A program made the translations under genes and the position numbers. 64,000 bases of DNA from contig OZ245881.1 of assembly GCA_965229505.1 (NCBI GenBank), positions 2,728,001 to 2,792,000 of the forward strand. Reading direction: 5' to 3'. The stretch's first letter is position 1. Each line of letters opens with the position of its first letter. The notes below the pieces were generated by a model, which was given only the letters and a program-made list of their open reading frames with translations, did no database searches and was not told the origin of the DNA. Positions 8,742-16,962 of the stretch are shown piece by piece. Origin of the DNA: UBA6059 sp040219045 (GTDB lineage Bacteria; Bacteroidota; Bacteroidia; Cytophagales; Cyclobacteriaceae).

Positions 8742-9467
8742 ATGGCTGTAGTTCCCTACAAAGATAAAGATACCGGTAAGAAGCGCCAGGTCGCTGACAT
8801 GTTCAACAACATCAGTAAGAGCTATGATTTCCTGAATCATTTTCTGAGCCTTGGTATTGATATCCTCTGGAGAAAAAGGGCGGTGAAGATGTTGAAAGAC
8901 GATCAGCCCAAATTGATTCTCGATATAGCTACCGGGACAGGTGACTTTGCGATAGAGGCGCTAGCGCTAAATCCTGATAAGATCATAGGGGTGGATATCT
9001 CCGAGGGTATGCTGGCTGTAGGCAAAGAAAAAATGAAGCGTAAAAAGCTCGATCACATAATTGATATGCAGATGGGCGACTCTGAGGGGCTTCTTTTTGA
9101 CGACAATAAGTTTGACGCGGTGATCGTTAGCTTCGGTGTAAGGAATTTCGAGGATCTCAAAAAAGGACTCGCCGACATGTTTAGGGTACTAAAACCCGGC
9201 GGTAAAGTGGTCATACTTGAGTTCTCAAAACCAAGTGTTTTCCCGTTTAAGCAATTGTATAGTTTCTATTTTCGCTACATCTTGCCTTTGATTGGCAAGT
9301 TGGTATCGAGCGACAATGCGGCCTATACCTATTTGCCTGAGTCGGTCAATGCCTTTCCATATGGACAGCAGTTTTTAGATATATTAGAAGAATCAGGCTT
9401 TCAAAAGACATCATGCAAAACCCTAACCTTTGGCATCAGCTCAATCTATACCGGAGTAAAGGGTTAG
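8742..9467 (+). CDS. menG: Demethylmenaquinone methyltransferase
   Basis: 241 residues from the ATG at 8742, which gives the usual M-A-V-V-P-Y start. The in-frame ATG at 8655 would add 29 atypical residues. SAM motif I D-I-A-T-G-T-G-D is at 61-68, and the UbiE-specific S-F-G-V-R-N-F and L-K-P-G-G motifs follow. It methylates demethylmenaquinone (the ubiE activity is not needed in Bacteroidota, which use menaquinone). Its last 55 nt overlap the porT start, a known neighbour in this phylum. Confidence 0.95.
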   Translation: MAVVPYKDKDTGKKRQVADMFNNISKSYDFLNHFLSLGIDILWRKRAVKMLKDDQPKLILDIATGTGDFAIEALALNPDKIIGVDISEGMLAVGKEKMKRKKLDHIIDMQMGDSEGLLFDDNKFDAVIVSFGVRNFEDLKKGLADMFRVLKPGGKVVILEFSKPSVFPFKQLYSFYFRYILPLIGKLVSSDNAAYTYLPESVNAFPYGQQFLDILEESGFQKTSCKTLTFGISSIYTGVKG

Positions 9468-10162
9468 TCATTGCATTATTGCTACTAATGCTCTGCGGCA
9501 AAACTGCCCAAGCGCAGAATTCTGTCAGAGTCAATCTCCCCAACTATGATGAGAAGTGGCTGCACTATGGCTTTGTCATAGGCTTGCACTCCTCTTCTTA
9601 CCGGCTTCAGTACAACGATCTCTTCGTGTCCACGGCGATGGATAGTGTCCATTCGATCGTACCCAGAAATCTCGGGGGCTTCAAGCTGGCATTTGTTTCT
9701 AATTTTCGCTTATATCAATACCTTGATTTTAGGGCTATGGTTCAGGTGGGGTTCTATGAGTTCCAAACGGCCTACAGGTATACTGACGGTTCCGAGTATG
9801 TCGACTTCCGTGATGCCACAATGGTGGAATTCCCGCTGCTGCTAAAGTATAAGTCCGTTCGGCGCGGTAATATCGGTATGTATATGGTAGGCGGCATCAA
9901 TCCCGCTTTTGAGGCAGCTGCCAAAGGTCAGGACGAGGAAGAACAGGACAAGCTCCAAACCAAAAACTTCAACTTGTCATTTGAAATTGGAGTGGGTTTC
10001 GACCTGTACTTCCCATTGTTTAAATTCTCTCCGGAGCTGCGTTATTCTTATGGGTTGATCAACTCGCTGGAGCCCGAGATCAACTCACTCAACGCAGGCT
10101 TACAGCGATTGAGCCCACACAACATCGGTATTTTTATTAGTTTCGAAGGCGGGCCGTCCTAA
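9413..10162 (+). CDS. porT: PorT family outer-membrane protein (type IX secretion)
   Basis: 249 residues. A signal peptide (hydrophobic segment about 19-30, cleavage after T-A-Q-A-Q near 35) is followed by P-N-Y-D-E-K and a series of amphipathic beta strands ending in a phenylalanine-containing terminal strand: an outer-membrane barrel. PorT is needed for type IX secretion and gliding in Bacteroidota. The start lies 55 nt inside menG. No other in-frame start precedes the signal peptide, so the overlap seems real. Position after menG supports the call. Confidence 0.85.
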   Translation: MQNPNLWHQLNLYRSKGLVIALLLLMLCGKTAQAQNSVRVNLPNYDEKWLHYGFVIGLHSSSYRLQYNDLFVSTAMDSVHSIVPRNLGGFKLAFVSNFRLYQYLDFRAMVQVGFYEFQTAYRYTDGSEYVDFRDATMVEFPLLLKYKSVRRGNIGMYMVGGINPAFEAAAKGQDEEEQDKLQTKNFNLSFEIGVGFDLYFPLFKFSPELRYSYGLINSLEPEINSLNAGLQRLSPHNIGIFISFEGGPS

Positions 10163-10181
10163 TAGGTATTTAAGCCCAATT

Positions 10182-10215
10182 TTGGCAATGACATACCTGC
10201 CAGTTTAGTTGGCAG
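10182..10215 (+). promoter_or_regulatory. TGGCA/TGCCA repeat cluster before the SDR gene
   Basis: TTGGCA at 10182-10187, CTGCCA at 10197-10202 and TGGCAG at 10210-10215. The last two form a perfect 6-bp inverted repeat with a 7-nt spacer, ending 24 nt before the SDR start codon. It could be an operator or a short RNA hairpin. The regulator is unknown. Confidence 0.35.
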
Positions 10216-10238
10216 AGGTCCTATTCAAAACTTGTTAT

Positions 10239-10988
10239 ATGAAAAAAATAGCCCTGATAACCGGCGCTACTGCTGGTATTGGCGAAGCAACAGCCAAGCG
10301 CCTCTCCAAGAATTATTCACTCATTATTTGCGGTAGAAGACAAGACCGCCTGGACAAACTCAAGGCCGACCTCTCAGCCCTTACAGATGTGCATACGCTT
10401 TCCTTTGATGTACGAGACAAAGCGGCAGTCTTTAAAGCCATCGAATCACTACCTGAGAAGTGGCAGAGGATAGATGTATTGATCAACAACGCTGGCAATG
10501 CCCACGGACTAGCCCCAGTACACGAGGGGTCACTTGACGATTGGGATGCGATGATTGATATCAATACGAAAGGTCTCCTTTACGTTTCCAAGGCCATCTT
10601 ACCAGGAATGGTCGCGCGGAAGTCGGGTTTTGTGGTCAACATCGGCTCTATTGCCGGTAAGGAAGTCTACCCTAACGGAAACGTGTATTGTGCTTCCAAA
10701 TTCGCTGTAGATGCCATTACCCAAGGTATGCGATTGGATATGAATCCTTATGGCATTCGGGTATGCTCAATCAACCCCGGCTTGGTGGAAACGGAGTTCT
10801 CGTTGGTCCGATTCAAGGGAGATGAAGAGCGCGCCAAGAAAGTTTATTCTACGATCACAGCGCTTACTGGTGATGATGTGGCGGACACGGTGGCTTACGT
10901 GATCTCAAGACCCCCGCATGTGATGGTGAGCGACTTAACACTTCTACCGACAGATCAGGCTAGTGCGACAGTAGTCAATCGCTCTTAG
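10239..10988 (+). CDS. SDR-family NAD(P)-dependent oxidoreductase (YdfG-like)
   Basis: 249 residues from the ATG at 10239 (an upstream TTG is less likely). Rossmann motif T-G-A-T-A-G-I-G-E at 8-16, N-N-A-G near 82, catalytic Ser (NIGSIAG) and Y-C-A-S-K near 158, then N-P-G-L-V-E-T-E-F. The sequence is closest to the YdfG/serine-3-dehydrogenase group, which reduces 3-hydroxy acids or malonic semialdehyde. The exact substrate is not readable. It ends 4 nt inside the convergent cytidine deaminase gene. Confidence 0.92.
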   Translation: MKKIALITGATAGIGEATAKRLSKNYSLIICGRRQDRLDKLKADLSALTDVHTLSFDVRDKAAVFKAIESLPEKWQRIDVLINNAGNAHGLAPVHEGSLDDWDAMIDINTKGLLYVSKAILPGMVARKSGFVVNIGSIAGKEVYPNGNVYCASKFAVDAITQGMRLDMNPYGIRVCSINPGLVETEFSLVRFKGDEERAKKVYSTITALTGDDVADTVAYVISRPPHVMVSDLTLLPTDQASATVVNRS

Positions 10989-11476
10989 TGATCCAGGAGT
11001 GAAGCAGCATTGAAGCTAAAGGGCAAATAGTCTGCCGCTGAGTTGATCTTCAGCACCTTTTGATCTGGCATCATCAGATAGATATCGTATGGCGTCTGTT
11101 GTTGATGCTCATACTCGATCATCACCTGGCGGCAGTTGCCACAGGAGCCAGCGGAGACATAGTCTGCACCATCTTTGGGCTTGGCGGCTATCGCCAATGC
11201 GTCTATCGAGGTAGTGGGATGTGCAGACTTAGCAGCAAATAGAGCTACCCGCTCCGCACAAAGGCCGGAGGGGTAAGCAGCATTCTCCTGATTGTTGCCC
11301 GGTATGATGATGCCATCGGATAGCCTGACTGCTGAACCTACGTGAAATCCACTGTATGGGGCATATGCAGAATCTAGTGCTTTCCTGGCGGTCTCCATCA
11401 AATGAGCAACAGGCTCGGAGAGCTCCGTCCAATCATAAATGGTATAGTCAATATTCAACGTTCGTTTTTCCGCCAT
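10985..11476 (-). CDS. cdd: Cytidine deaminase
   Basis: 163 residues, homotetrameric-type length. Zinc site C73-A-E75 with catalytic Glu, and C112-G-N-C115-R-Q supplying the other two Cys ligands. Substrate-binding N-N-Q-E-N-A lies near residue 61. It deaminates cytidine/deoxycytidine to uridine in pyrimidine salvage. It overlaps the SDR stop by 4 nt (convergent). It is divergent from the saccharopine dehydrogenase gene with 110 nt between. Confidence 0.96.
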   Translation of the reverse strand: MAEKRTLNIDYTIYDWTELSEPVAHLMETARKALDSAYAPYSGFHVGSAVRLSDGIIIPGNNQENAAYPSGLCAERVALFAAKSAHPTTSIDALAIAAKPKDGADYVSAGSCGNCRQVMIEYEHQQQTPYDIYLMMPDQKVLKINSAADYLPFSFNAASLLDH

Positions 11477-11535
11477 AGCTCAATCATTTGTGGGAGCATA
11501 ATAATACTGATAATCTGATCAAAAGGTTTGATGAC

Positions 11536-11559
11536 TCTTTGCAAATCCTATAATTTGGC
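11536..11559 (+). promoter_or_regulatory. Possible promoter for the saccharopine dehydrogenase gene
   Basis: TTTG of AAGGTTTGATG, then about 18 nt, then TATAATTTG, a one-base-longer version of the Bacteroidota -7 element, about 28 nt before the ATG. An ATCAAA-agg-TTTGAT inverted repeat overlaps the -33 region. Confidence 0.35.
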
Positions 11560-11586
11560 CGGAACAACAAACCCATTTTTTCAAAG

Positions 11587-12936
11587 ATGCAAACAGTACT
11601 GGTATTAGGGGCAGGGAGATCATGCACTTCGCTAATCAATTATCTTATTGAGGTTGGAAAAACACGCCCACTCAAGGTCATCGTGGCAGACCAAGATGTG
11701 GAACTAGCCCGTAAAAAGGTGACCGGCATTTCTTATGCTGAGGCGAAGCGCTTTGATGTATTTGATGAGACTGAGCGATTTGAGTTGATCAACAAAGCGG
11801 ACCTGGTGATCAGCATGCTGCCCGCTGCTTTTCACATCCATGTAGCTACGGTCTGTGCCAGCCTGGGTAAGTCTATGCTCACCGCATCCTATGTGACACC
11901 TGATATTCAGGCCTTAGCACCCCAGTTTGAGTCCAATGGGAGCACGCTGATCATGGAGATGGGTCTTGATCCTGGTATAGACCACATGTCGGCGATGCAA
12001 GTCCTTGATAGGGTCAAGGCTGAGGGATTTGAGCTCACCGGCTTTGAAACTTTCACCGGAGGACTGCTGGCACCATCTGATGAGGATAACCCCTGGGAAT
12101 ATAAGTTTACCTGGAATCCACGAAATGTGGTGATGGCCGGGAATGGTTATGTCAAATTCATCCAGGAGGGGCTGTATAAGTATATCCCATATCATAGATT
12201 ATTCAAGAGAACTGAGGTCATTCATATTCCCGGTTACGGCTATTTCGAAGGCTATGCCAACCGTGATTCACTAAAGTATTTGGATTCTTACGACCTCCAG
12301 GGAATCCGAACCTTGTACAGAGGTACCCTGAGAAGGCCGGGGTTTTGCAAAGCCTGGGATGTATTCATCCAGCTTGGCGCCACCAATGACAGCTATGAAA
12401 TGCACAATGTAGGTGGCATGACGCACCGCCAGTTTATCAACTCATTCTTGTCATTCAATCCGAATGATTCCGTAGAGTTGAAGTTGGCGCATTATCTCAA
12501 TCTGGAGATGGAGTCAGAAGTCATGTACAAACTGAAGTGGTTGGACTTGTTCGAGGAGATTCCGGTAGGGCTTGATAGAGGAACACCAGCGCAAATACTG
12601 GAGCACATCCTGAAGAAGAAGTGGAGCTTGCGATCTGATGACAAAGACATGATCGTGATGTGGCATAAGTTCGACTATCTGGATAAGTCTGGCGAGCCCT
12701 GCCAAATACAGTCACATATGGTGGTGACTGGTGTGGATGATGTGAATACAGCTATGTCGAAGACAGTGGGACTGCCACTAGGTGTCACAGCCAAGCTATG
12801 TCTGGAGGGGAAGATTAATACTCCGGGAATCCATATACCCACAAACAAGGAAATCTACGAACCTGTGCTGGCTGAGCTAGAGACCATGGGTATTCGTTTT
12901 GAGGAACGCGAAATAGAACTCACAGAAAAGGTTTAG
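11587..12936 (+). CDS. Saccharopine dehydrogenase-like oxidoreductase (glutamate-forming type)
   Basis: 449 residues. N-terminal Rossmann motif (L-G-A-G-R-S, residues 6-11) with V-A-D-Q at the end of strand 2, then D-L-V-I-S-M-L-P and M-G-L-D-P-G-I-D-H, the classic Lys9-type saccharopine dehydrogenase signature, and a large C-terminal domain. In yeast, Lys9 acts in alpha-aminoadipate lysine synthesis; in animals the homologous domain acts in lysine breakdown. Because this strain has lysC, a degradative or other role is more likely, but substrate is inference. The stop overlaps convergent trmN6 by 4 nt. Confidence 0.88.
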   Translation: MQTVLVLGAGRSCTSLINYLIEVGKTRPLKVIVADQDVELARKKVTGISYAEAKRFDVFDETERFELINKADLVISMLPAAFHIHVATVCASLGKSMLTASYVTPDIQALAPQFESNGSTLIMEMGLDPGIDHMSAMQVLDRVKAEGFELTGFETFTGGLLAPSDEDNPWEYKFTWNPRNVVMAGNGYVKFIQEGLYKYIPYHRLFKRTEVIHIPGYGYFEGYANRDSLKYLDSYDLQGIRTLYRGTLRRPGFCKAWDVFIQLGATNDSYEMHNVGGMTHRQFINSFLSFNPNDSVELKLAHYLNLEMESEVMYKLKWLDLFEEIPVGLDRGTPAQILEHILKKKWSLRSDDKDMIVMWHKFDYLDKSGEPCQIQSHMVVTGVDDVNTAMSKTVGLPLGVTAKLCLEGKINTPGIHIPTNKEIYEPVLAELETMGIRFEEREIELTEKV

Positions 12937-13649
12937 AGGTGTAGATAGTAGGGCTTGAGGAGCTTGACAAACTGACTGGAATAGGAGCCATCACTTTCCT
13001 TAATAATGAGCGTTTCGCTAGACATAGTAGTCTTAGGCTCGTTTACTATCTTCAGTATTCTTCTAAAGACCGACTTGCCCGGCCTATCGTAAATGAGCAA
13101 TTCTTCAGCCACAGTCATAGTAGTACTACCGAGCTCTTTTTCGAATTGCTGTGATTCTGATAAGGGATAGAGCACGAATGCGACACCTTGCGGACTGAGC
13201 AGCTTTGAGATACATCCCGCAAGGTCATTAGGGGACAGTTCGTCGCTATGTGTTGCTCGTGCTTTCTTGTTGTTAGTCGAGCGTTGGCTATTATTGAAGA
13301 ATGGGGGATTGCAGATGATCAGGTCATACTCCAAACCGGAATTCATGGCAAAATCCTGAACCGATACTTGATGTAGGCACAGCCGAGAGGACCATCGACT
13401 TTTCGCGAAATTGGTGGCAGCCTCAGCGGCGGCATGTGGCTCCAACTCCACTGCATCGATGCTGGATTGAGGATACTTTTGCGCTAGCATCAGACTCAAA
13501 AGCCCAGTGCCCGCCCCGATATCAAGAATATGCTTTGGATCGTCGGCCTTGGCCCATGCCCCCAATATGCAGCCTTCAGTAGTGACTTTCATGCCACTTT
13601 GACTCTGATCGACCCTAAATTCCTTGAAATCGAAATACGTATTTGGCAT
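12933..13649 (-). CDS. trmN6: tRNA1(Val) (adenine(37)-N6)-methyltransferase
   Basis: 238 residues. SAM motif D-I-G-A-G-T-G at 43-49 and the N6-adenine methyltransferase motif N-P-P-F at 114-117. The opening F-x-F-K-x-F-x-V-x-Q and the T-E-G-C-I-L-G-A-W segment are typical of YfiC/TrmN6. It methylates A37 of tRNA1(Val). It converges with the saccharopine dehydrogenase gene and diverges from the 720-residue exported protein, with only 22 nt between the two starts. Confidence 0.92.
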   Translation of the reverse strand: MPNTYFDFKEFRVDQSQSGMKVTTEGCILGAWAKADDPKHILDIGAGTGLLSLMLAQKYPQSSIDAVELEPHAAAEAATNFAKSRWSSRLCLHQVSVQDFAMNSGLEYDLIICNPPFFNNSQRSTNNKKARATHSDELSPNDLAGCISKLLSPQGVAFVLYPLSESQQFEKELGSTTMTVAEELLIYDRPGKSVFRRILKIVNEPKTTMSSETLIIKESDGSYSSQFVKLLKPYYLHL

Positions 13650-13671
13650 ATTGCGACAAACTTAGACAGTA

Positions 13672-15834
13672 TTGAAGCCTAATCCATTCGCTCATATCGG
13701 AGTTTTTAGTGATGCCATTGGCAAGAGTCTAATCACCTCTTCATTGGTCATGATCTGTCTTGTTAGCATGATTCAGGCACAATCTATTTCGCCTTTCAGC
13801 GAAGTAGAGTTGCAAATCGATACCTCAACTTATACCTGGACGTCTGACACCATCATCGAAAATGGACAGCCAAAACTGGCCTTTGAATTTACAGAGGTAC
13901 AGCCAGTCATAGAGCTGAGGCTTTTTGCATCGTCGACAGTACCTGGCGTGCGGCTTGCACCTTCCACCGACTTTAGGCTCGTGGACAGCCTTTTGTGGTT
14001 TGGAGATCACTATCGTGTAAAAGTGCAGCTCAGCAATCTGATCGAAACGCGGTTTCCGGCTTTCAATTTCATAATTGAGGATGAGGATAATCAGAGTGCG
14101 ATTGCTATTCCGCTATTTCCCTACCGGAATACGCAGCTACAGTTCCGCCCTCAGAATACGGAGATGTACATAGGGGAAGAGAAGGTATTTGACCTGATGT
14201 GTAATGAGCCGCAAAACCTGCTCATCGACAATCAATGGAGGAGTCAGCCGGGTCTCGAATACCGTGTCAGTCTCCAGGGAGGTAAGCCTAAACTCCATGT
14301 AGTCCCCAACAAGCTCGGTCCGGTTACTTTTGCGACCCAATTGAGTGTCATTCGTCCGAATCTGAGTGAGCGCAGAAGGCCGGTCTATCGTTTGGATTCG
14401 ATATCACAGATGTTCTTCATCAAGGCAAGCCGCCTGGCGTTCCTGGATGTGAATATCAATGAGGTGATCAAGACGGAAGAGTCAGGGCTGGAGGGTATAG
14501 AGATCCAGCTACAGGATCACAGAAGCTTGCAACTCGGCAAGACCTATAGGCTGGAGCGACAGTCAGAGCCGGGTGGTGCGATCATCGCCGAGATTCATAC
14601 GAAAAGCCGACTAAGCAATAATCGAGTGCTATCATGGTTGCGCGTCTACAACTTTCACGACAAGACGGATGGATATCTCTACATGAAAGACGGGGATGAC
14701 CCCAGGTTTATTACCAACTTCAATATCATCCACCGAACGGAAATCACCGACATCAGTGTGCTCTCCTCTCGAGGAGAGTGGAAGGCTACCACCAGAGTAA
14801 ATCCTGGTCAAACGATTGATCTCAAGGTAGAAGGCTTTGGGATGGACAATGCGCCTTTGCTATTTGAGGATGTTCAAACGATCAATTTTGATTCACTGAT
14901 TGGAAACAACACAGTAGCATATTACAGAATAGATATTCCGATAGATATCAAAAAAAAGGAGATTAGAATCTTTCAGAATGGACAACTGCTTAACAAGTCC
15001 CTCCAGGTAGTTGAGTATGATGAGCCGGCACCACTTTCTTTTGTAAAGCTCAACTACGGTGACCAGCCAATCAGTATCGTTGATCAGAACCAACCCATAC
15101 TATATGAGAAGGTAATCAATGATTTAATGCTGGAGTTTGATTCAGATCTCATCGACCGTCCCAACGACATGCATGGGGTACAGTACCTGGATATTAAAGT
15201 CGAGCTTAGAACTGCCAAAAATGACCTTATTGATTTCAAAGAATTGGAGGATGTGGCAGTCTGTCCGAGTACTTCTTCGCCTCGTTTTGGGCAATATACT
15301 GAGCGCCGCTGTAGTGACGATCGACTGGCATTAAATCAATATCTCAACAAGAAGACCTATCAACTCGAAGAGTGGTCAAAGGCCCTGTTGATTGTGCGTC
15401 ACAGCAAAAGTAAATATGGGACTAATGTAGAAGAGGAGCGCGTAGAGATCATGCAAAAACGACTCTATAGTTTTGATATAGATGTGTCCTTCCCTGCAGG
15501 ACTGCTTACTAAGCGCTTTGGTCCGGATCAGGACGATGATTTCGACAATCTGGGAGGTATCAGCCTTGCGATGATGGCACAGTTCACCTTCTACCATCCT
15601 GAGAAAATAGCCATCGAACGCCCCTATAAGATAGGTGCAGGCTTTATTGCGCTCAATGCGTTCAACTTCTCAAGTGAAAACGACAATCGTGATATTGGCA
15701 TAGTAGTACTCGGGAGCCTTTACCCTAGGAGCAATTCGAAGTTGACCTTTCCGCTCTTTTTGGGAGGGGGCTACCTCCTTTCTAATGCCGCATGGTTTGT
15801 CATGATAGGTCCGGGTATCAGGGTAAGCTTGTAG
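13672..15834 (+). CDS. Large exported protein of unknown function
   Basis: 720 residues from a TTG at 13672. The ATG at 13750 leaves a short but usable signal peptide (cleavage after M-I-Q-A-Q), so the start is uncertain. After the signal come several beta-rich Ig-like repeats over residues 40-550 and a C-terminal ~130-residue segment with alternating hydrophobic strands ending in G-I-R-V-S-L, which resembles a small outer-membrane barrel. It has two Cys pairs near residue 540. I recognise no family. A surface or secretion-associated role is plausible. The upstream gap is only 22 nt, so its promoter must overlap trmN6. Confidence 0.8.
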   Translation: MKPNPFAHIGVFSDAIGKSLITSSLVMICLVSMIQAQSISPFSEVELQIDTSTYTWTSDTIIENGQPKLAFEFTEVQPVIELRLFASSTVPGVRLAPSTDFRLVDSLLWFGDHYRVKVQLSNLIETRFPAFNFIIEDEDNQSAIAIPLFPYRNTQLQFRPQNTEMYIGEEKVFDLMCNEPQNLLIDNQWRSQPGLEYRVSLQGGKPKLHVVPNKLGPVTFATQLSVIRPNLSERRRPVYRLDSISQMFFIKASRLAFLDVNINEVIKTEESGLEGIEIQLQDHRSLQLGKTYRLERQSEPGGAIIAEIHTKSRLSNNRVLSWLRVYNFHDKTDGYLYMKDGDDPRFITNFNIIHRTEITDISVLSSRGEWKATTRVNPGQTIDLKVEGFGMDNAPLLFEDVQTINFDSLIGNNTVAYYRIDIPIDIKKKEIRIFQNGQLLNKSLQVVEYDEPAPLSFVKLNYGDQPISIVDQNQPILYEKVINDLMLEFDSDLIDRPNDMHGVQYLDIKVELRTAKNDLIDFKELEDVAVCPSTSSPRFGQYTERRCSDDRLALNQYLNKKTYQLEEWSKALLIVRHSKSKYGTNVEEERVEIMQKRLYSFDIDVSFPAGLLTKRFGPDQDDDFDNLGGISLAMMAQFTFYHPEKIAIERPYKIGAGFIALNAFNFSSENDNRDIGIVVLGSLYPRSNSKLTFPLFLGGGYLLSNAAWFVMIGPGIRVSL

Positions 15835-15841
15835 CGTTTCG

Positions 15842-16819
15842 CTACCGCAAATCAGCCAGGTAGTCCGTCAAAAACTTGGCGAATTCCTCAGTCAATGGAA
15901 TGCTAGGATCTGTATAGGTAAGTAGATTGAGATTGGGATCCTCAGGTGCATTCTTAAGTATGTGGTTCATCCCATCGATGATTTTAAGGCTGGCATTCGC
16001 ATTACTTTCCGCCAGGATGTTGGCCTGCTCTACCGGCACTTGTATATCTCTCGTCCCATGAATGACAGCCACTGGCATATCAAGTCTCGATATCTCCAAA
16101 CTAGGATCATATTGTATCCAGCTGGTCAAATAGGGCTGAGCTGACTCCCTGAAAAGGAATTGCATATTGGGAGGTATGTCGGATACAGTGTTGCCTTTGC
16201 GCAATTCCGATAGGACATAAGCAGAGTACTCTATCACCCCTTCTGATGAACCCGCCAACTGCTCCAGGATAATCTTATCCGCTGACACCCCTGCACCCGC
16301 TACGGAAATGAAGAAATCGACCTCTGCTGAGGAGGCGGCAATCATGCCAATCAGAGACCCTTCACTATGGCCTAGGATACCCACACTCGAGTACCTTTCA
16401 TCTTTTCTTAATATTTTGACCCAGCTAATGGCATCCGTCACATAGTCGTTAAAAGTCAGGCCGGCCTCAGTATTAGCCGCGTCAATGCTGGCACCCACGC
16501 CCCGCTTGTCATATCTTAGAGAGGCCACATTGGAGAGCAAAAGCTCATCAGCGATCATCTTGAGTGAATTGTTTGTTCCCGGTAGGGAAACCGTATTGCC
16601 ATCTCTATCCGTAGGGCCCGATCCTGCTATAATCAGGACGATGGGAACAGCATTGGTCGTATTGGGTCGCAACAATGTCCCGAAGATATCCCCGGCACTG
16701 GTGGTAATAGATACCTCTTCCTCGAAGGTAGCAGGACCATCATCATCTCCACAGGATGTGAGGAGGAGAGTTGCTACCGCAAATATAAAAGGGAGTGCTA
16801 TTTGTAAGAGACGATTCAT
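15842..16819 (-). CDS. Lipoprotein alpha/beta hydrolase
   Basis: 325 residues. Lipobox L-L-T-S-C at 19-23 followed by G-D-D-D, so the protein is probably lipidated. Alpha/beta-hydrolase fold: oxyanion region I-I-A-G-S-G-P-T, nucleophile elbow G-H-S-E-G near residue 150, Asp in H-G-T-R-D and catalytic His in G-M-N-H near 287. It resembles serine hydrolases of the BAAT/Dienelactone type (often annotated 'alpha/beta fold hydrolase'). The substrate is unknown. Its stop is 8 nt from the convergent stop of the 720-residue protein gene. Confidence 0.9.
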   Translation of the reverse strand: MNRLLQIALPFIFAVATLLLTSCGDDDGPATFEEEVSITTSAGDIFGTLLRPNTTNAVPIVLIIAGSGPTDRDGNTVSLPGTNNSLKMIADELLLSNVASLRYDKRGVGASIDAANTEAGLTFNDYVTDAISWVKILRKDERYSSVGILGHSEGSLIGMIAASSAEVDFFISVAGAGVSADKIILEQLAGSSEGVIEYSAYVLSELRKGNTVSDIPPNMQFLFRESAQPYLTSWIQYDPSLEISRLDMPVAVIHGTRDIQVPVEQANILAESNANASLKIIDGMNHILKNAPEDPNLNLLTYTDPSIPLTEEFAKFLTDYLADLR

Positions 16820-16962
16820 ATGTCAGTAACAAAGCTCTGTGCGCTTGCCCCTAGTTCTATCTAAAGCATTGGCCTTTGGGGATTTTACAAGCGGCTGATA
16901 TACGATCTTAGCTACATGTAATCTACTCATTAGATCACTATATTGGCCTCAAAAAAAGGAAT

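Noticed and set aside
10182..10200. Sigma-54 promoter before the SDR gene
   Set aside because: GG and GC elements are not at the required 10-nt spacing.
13672..13749. Certain choice of TTG as start of the 720-residue protein
   Set aside because: A later ATG at 13750 also leaves a signal peptide; kept as uncertain.
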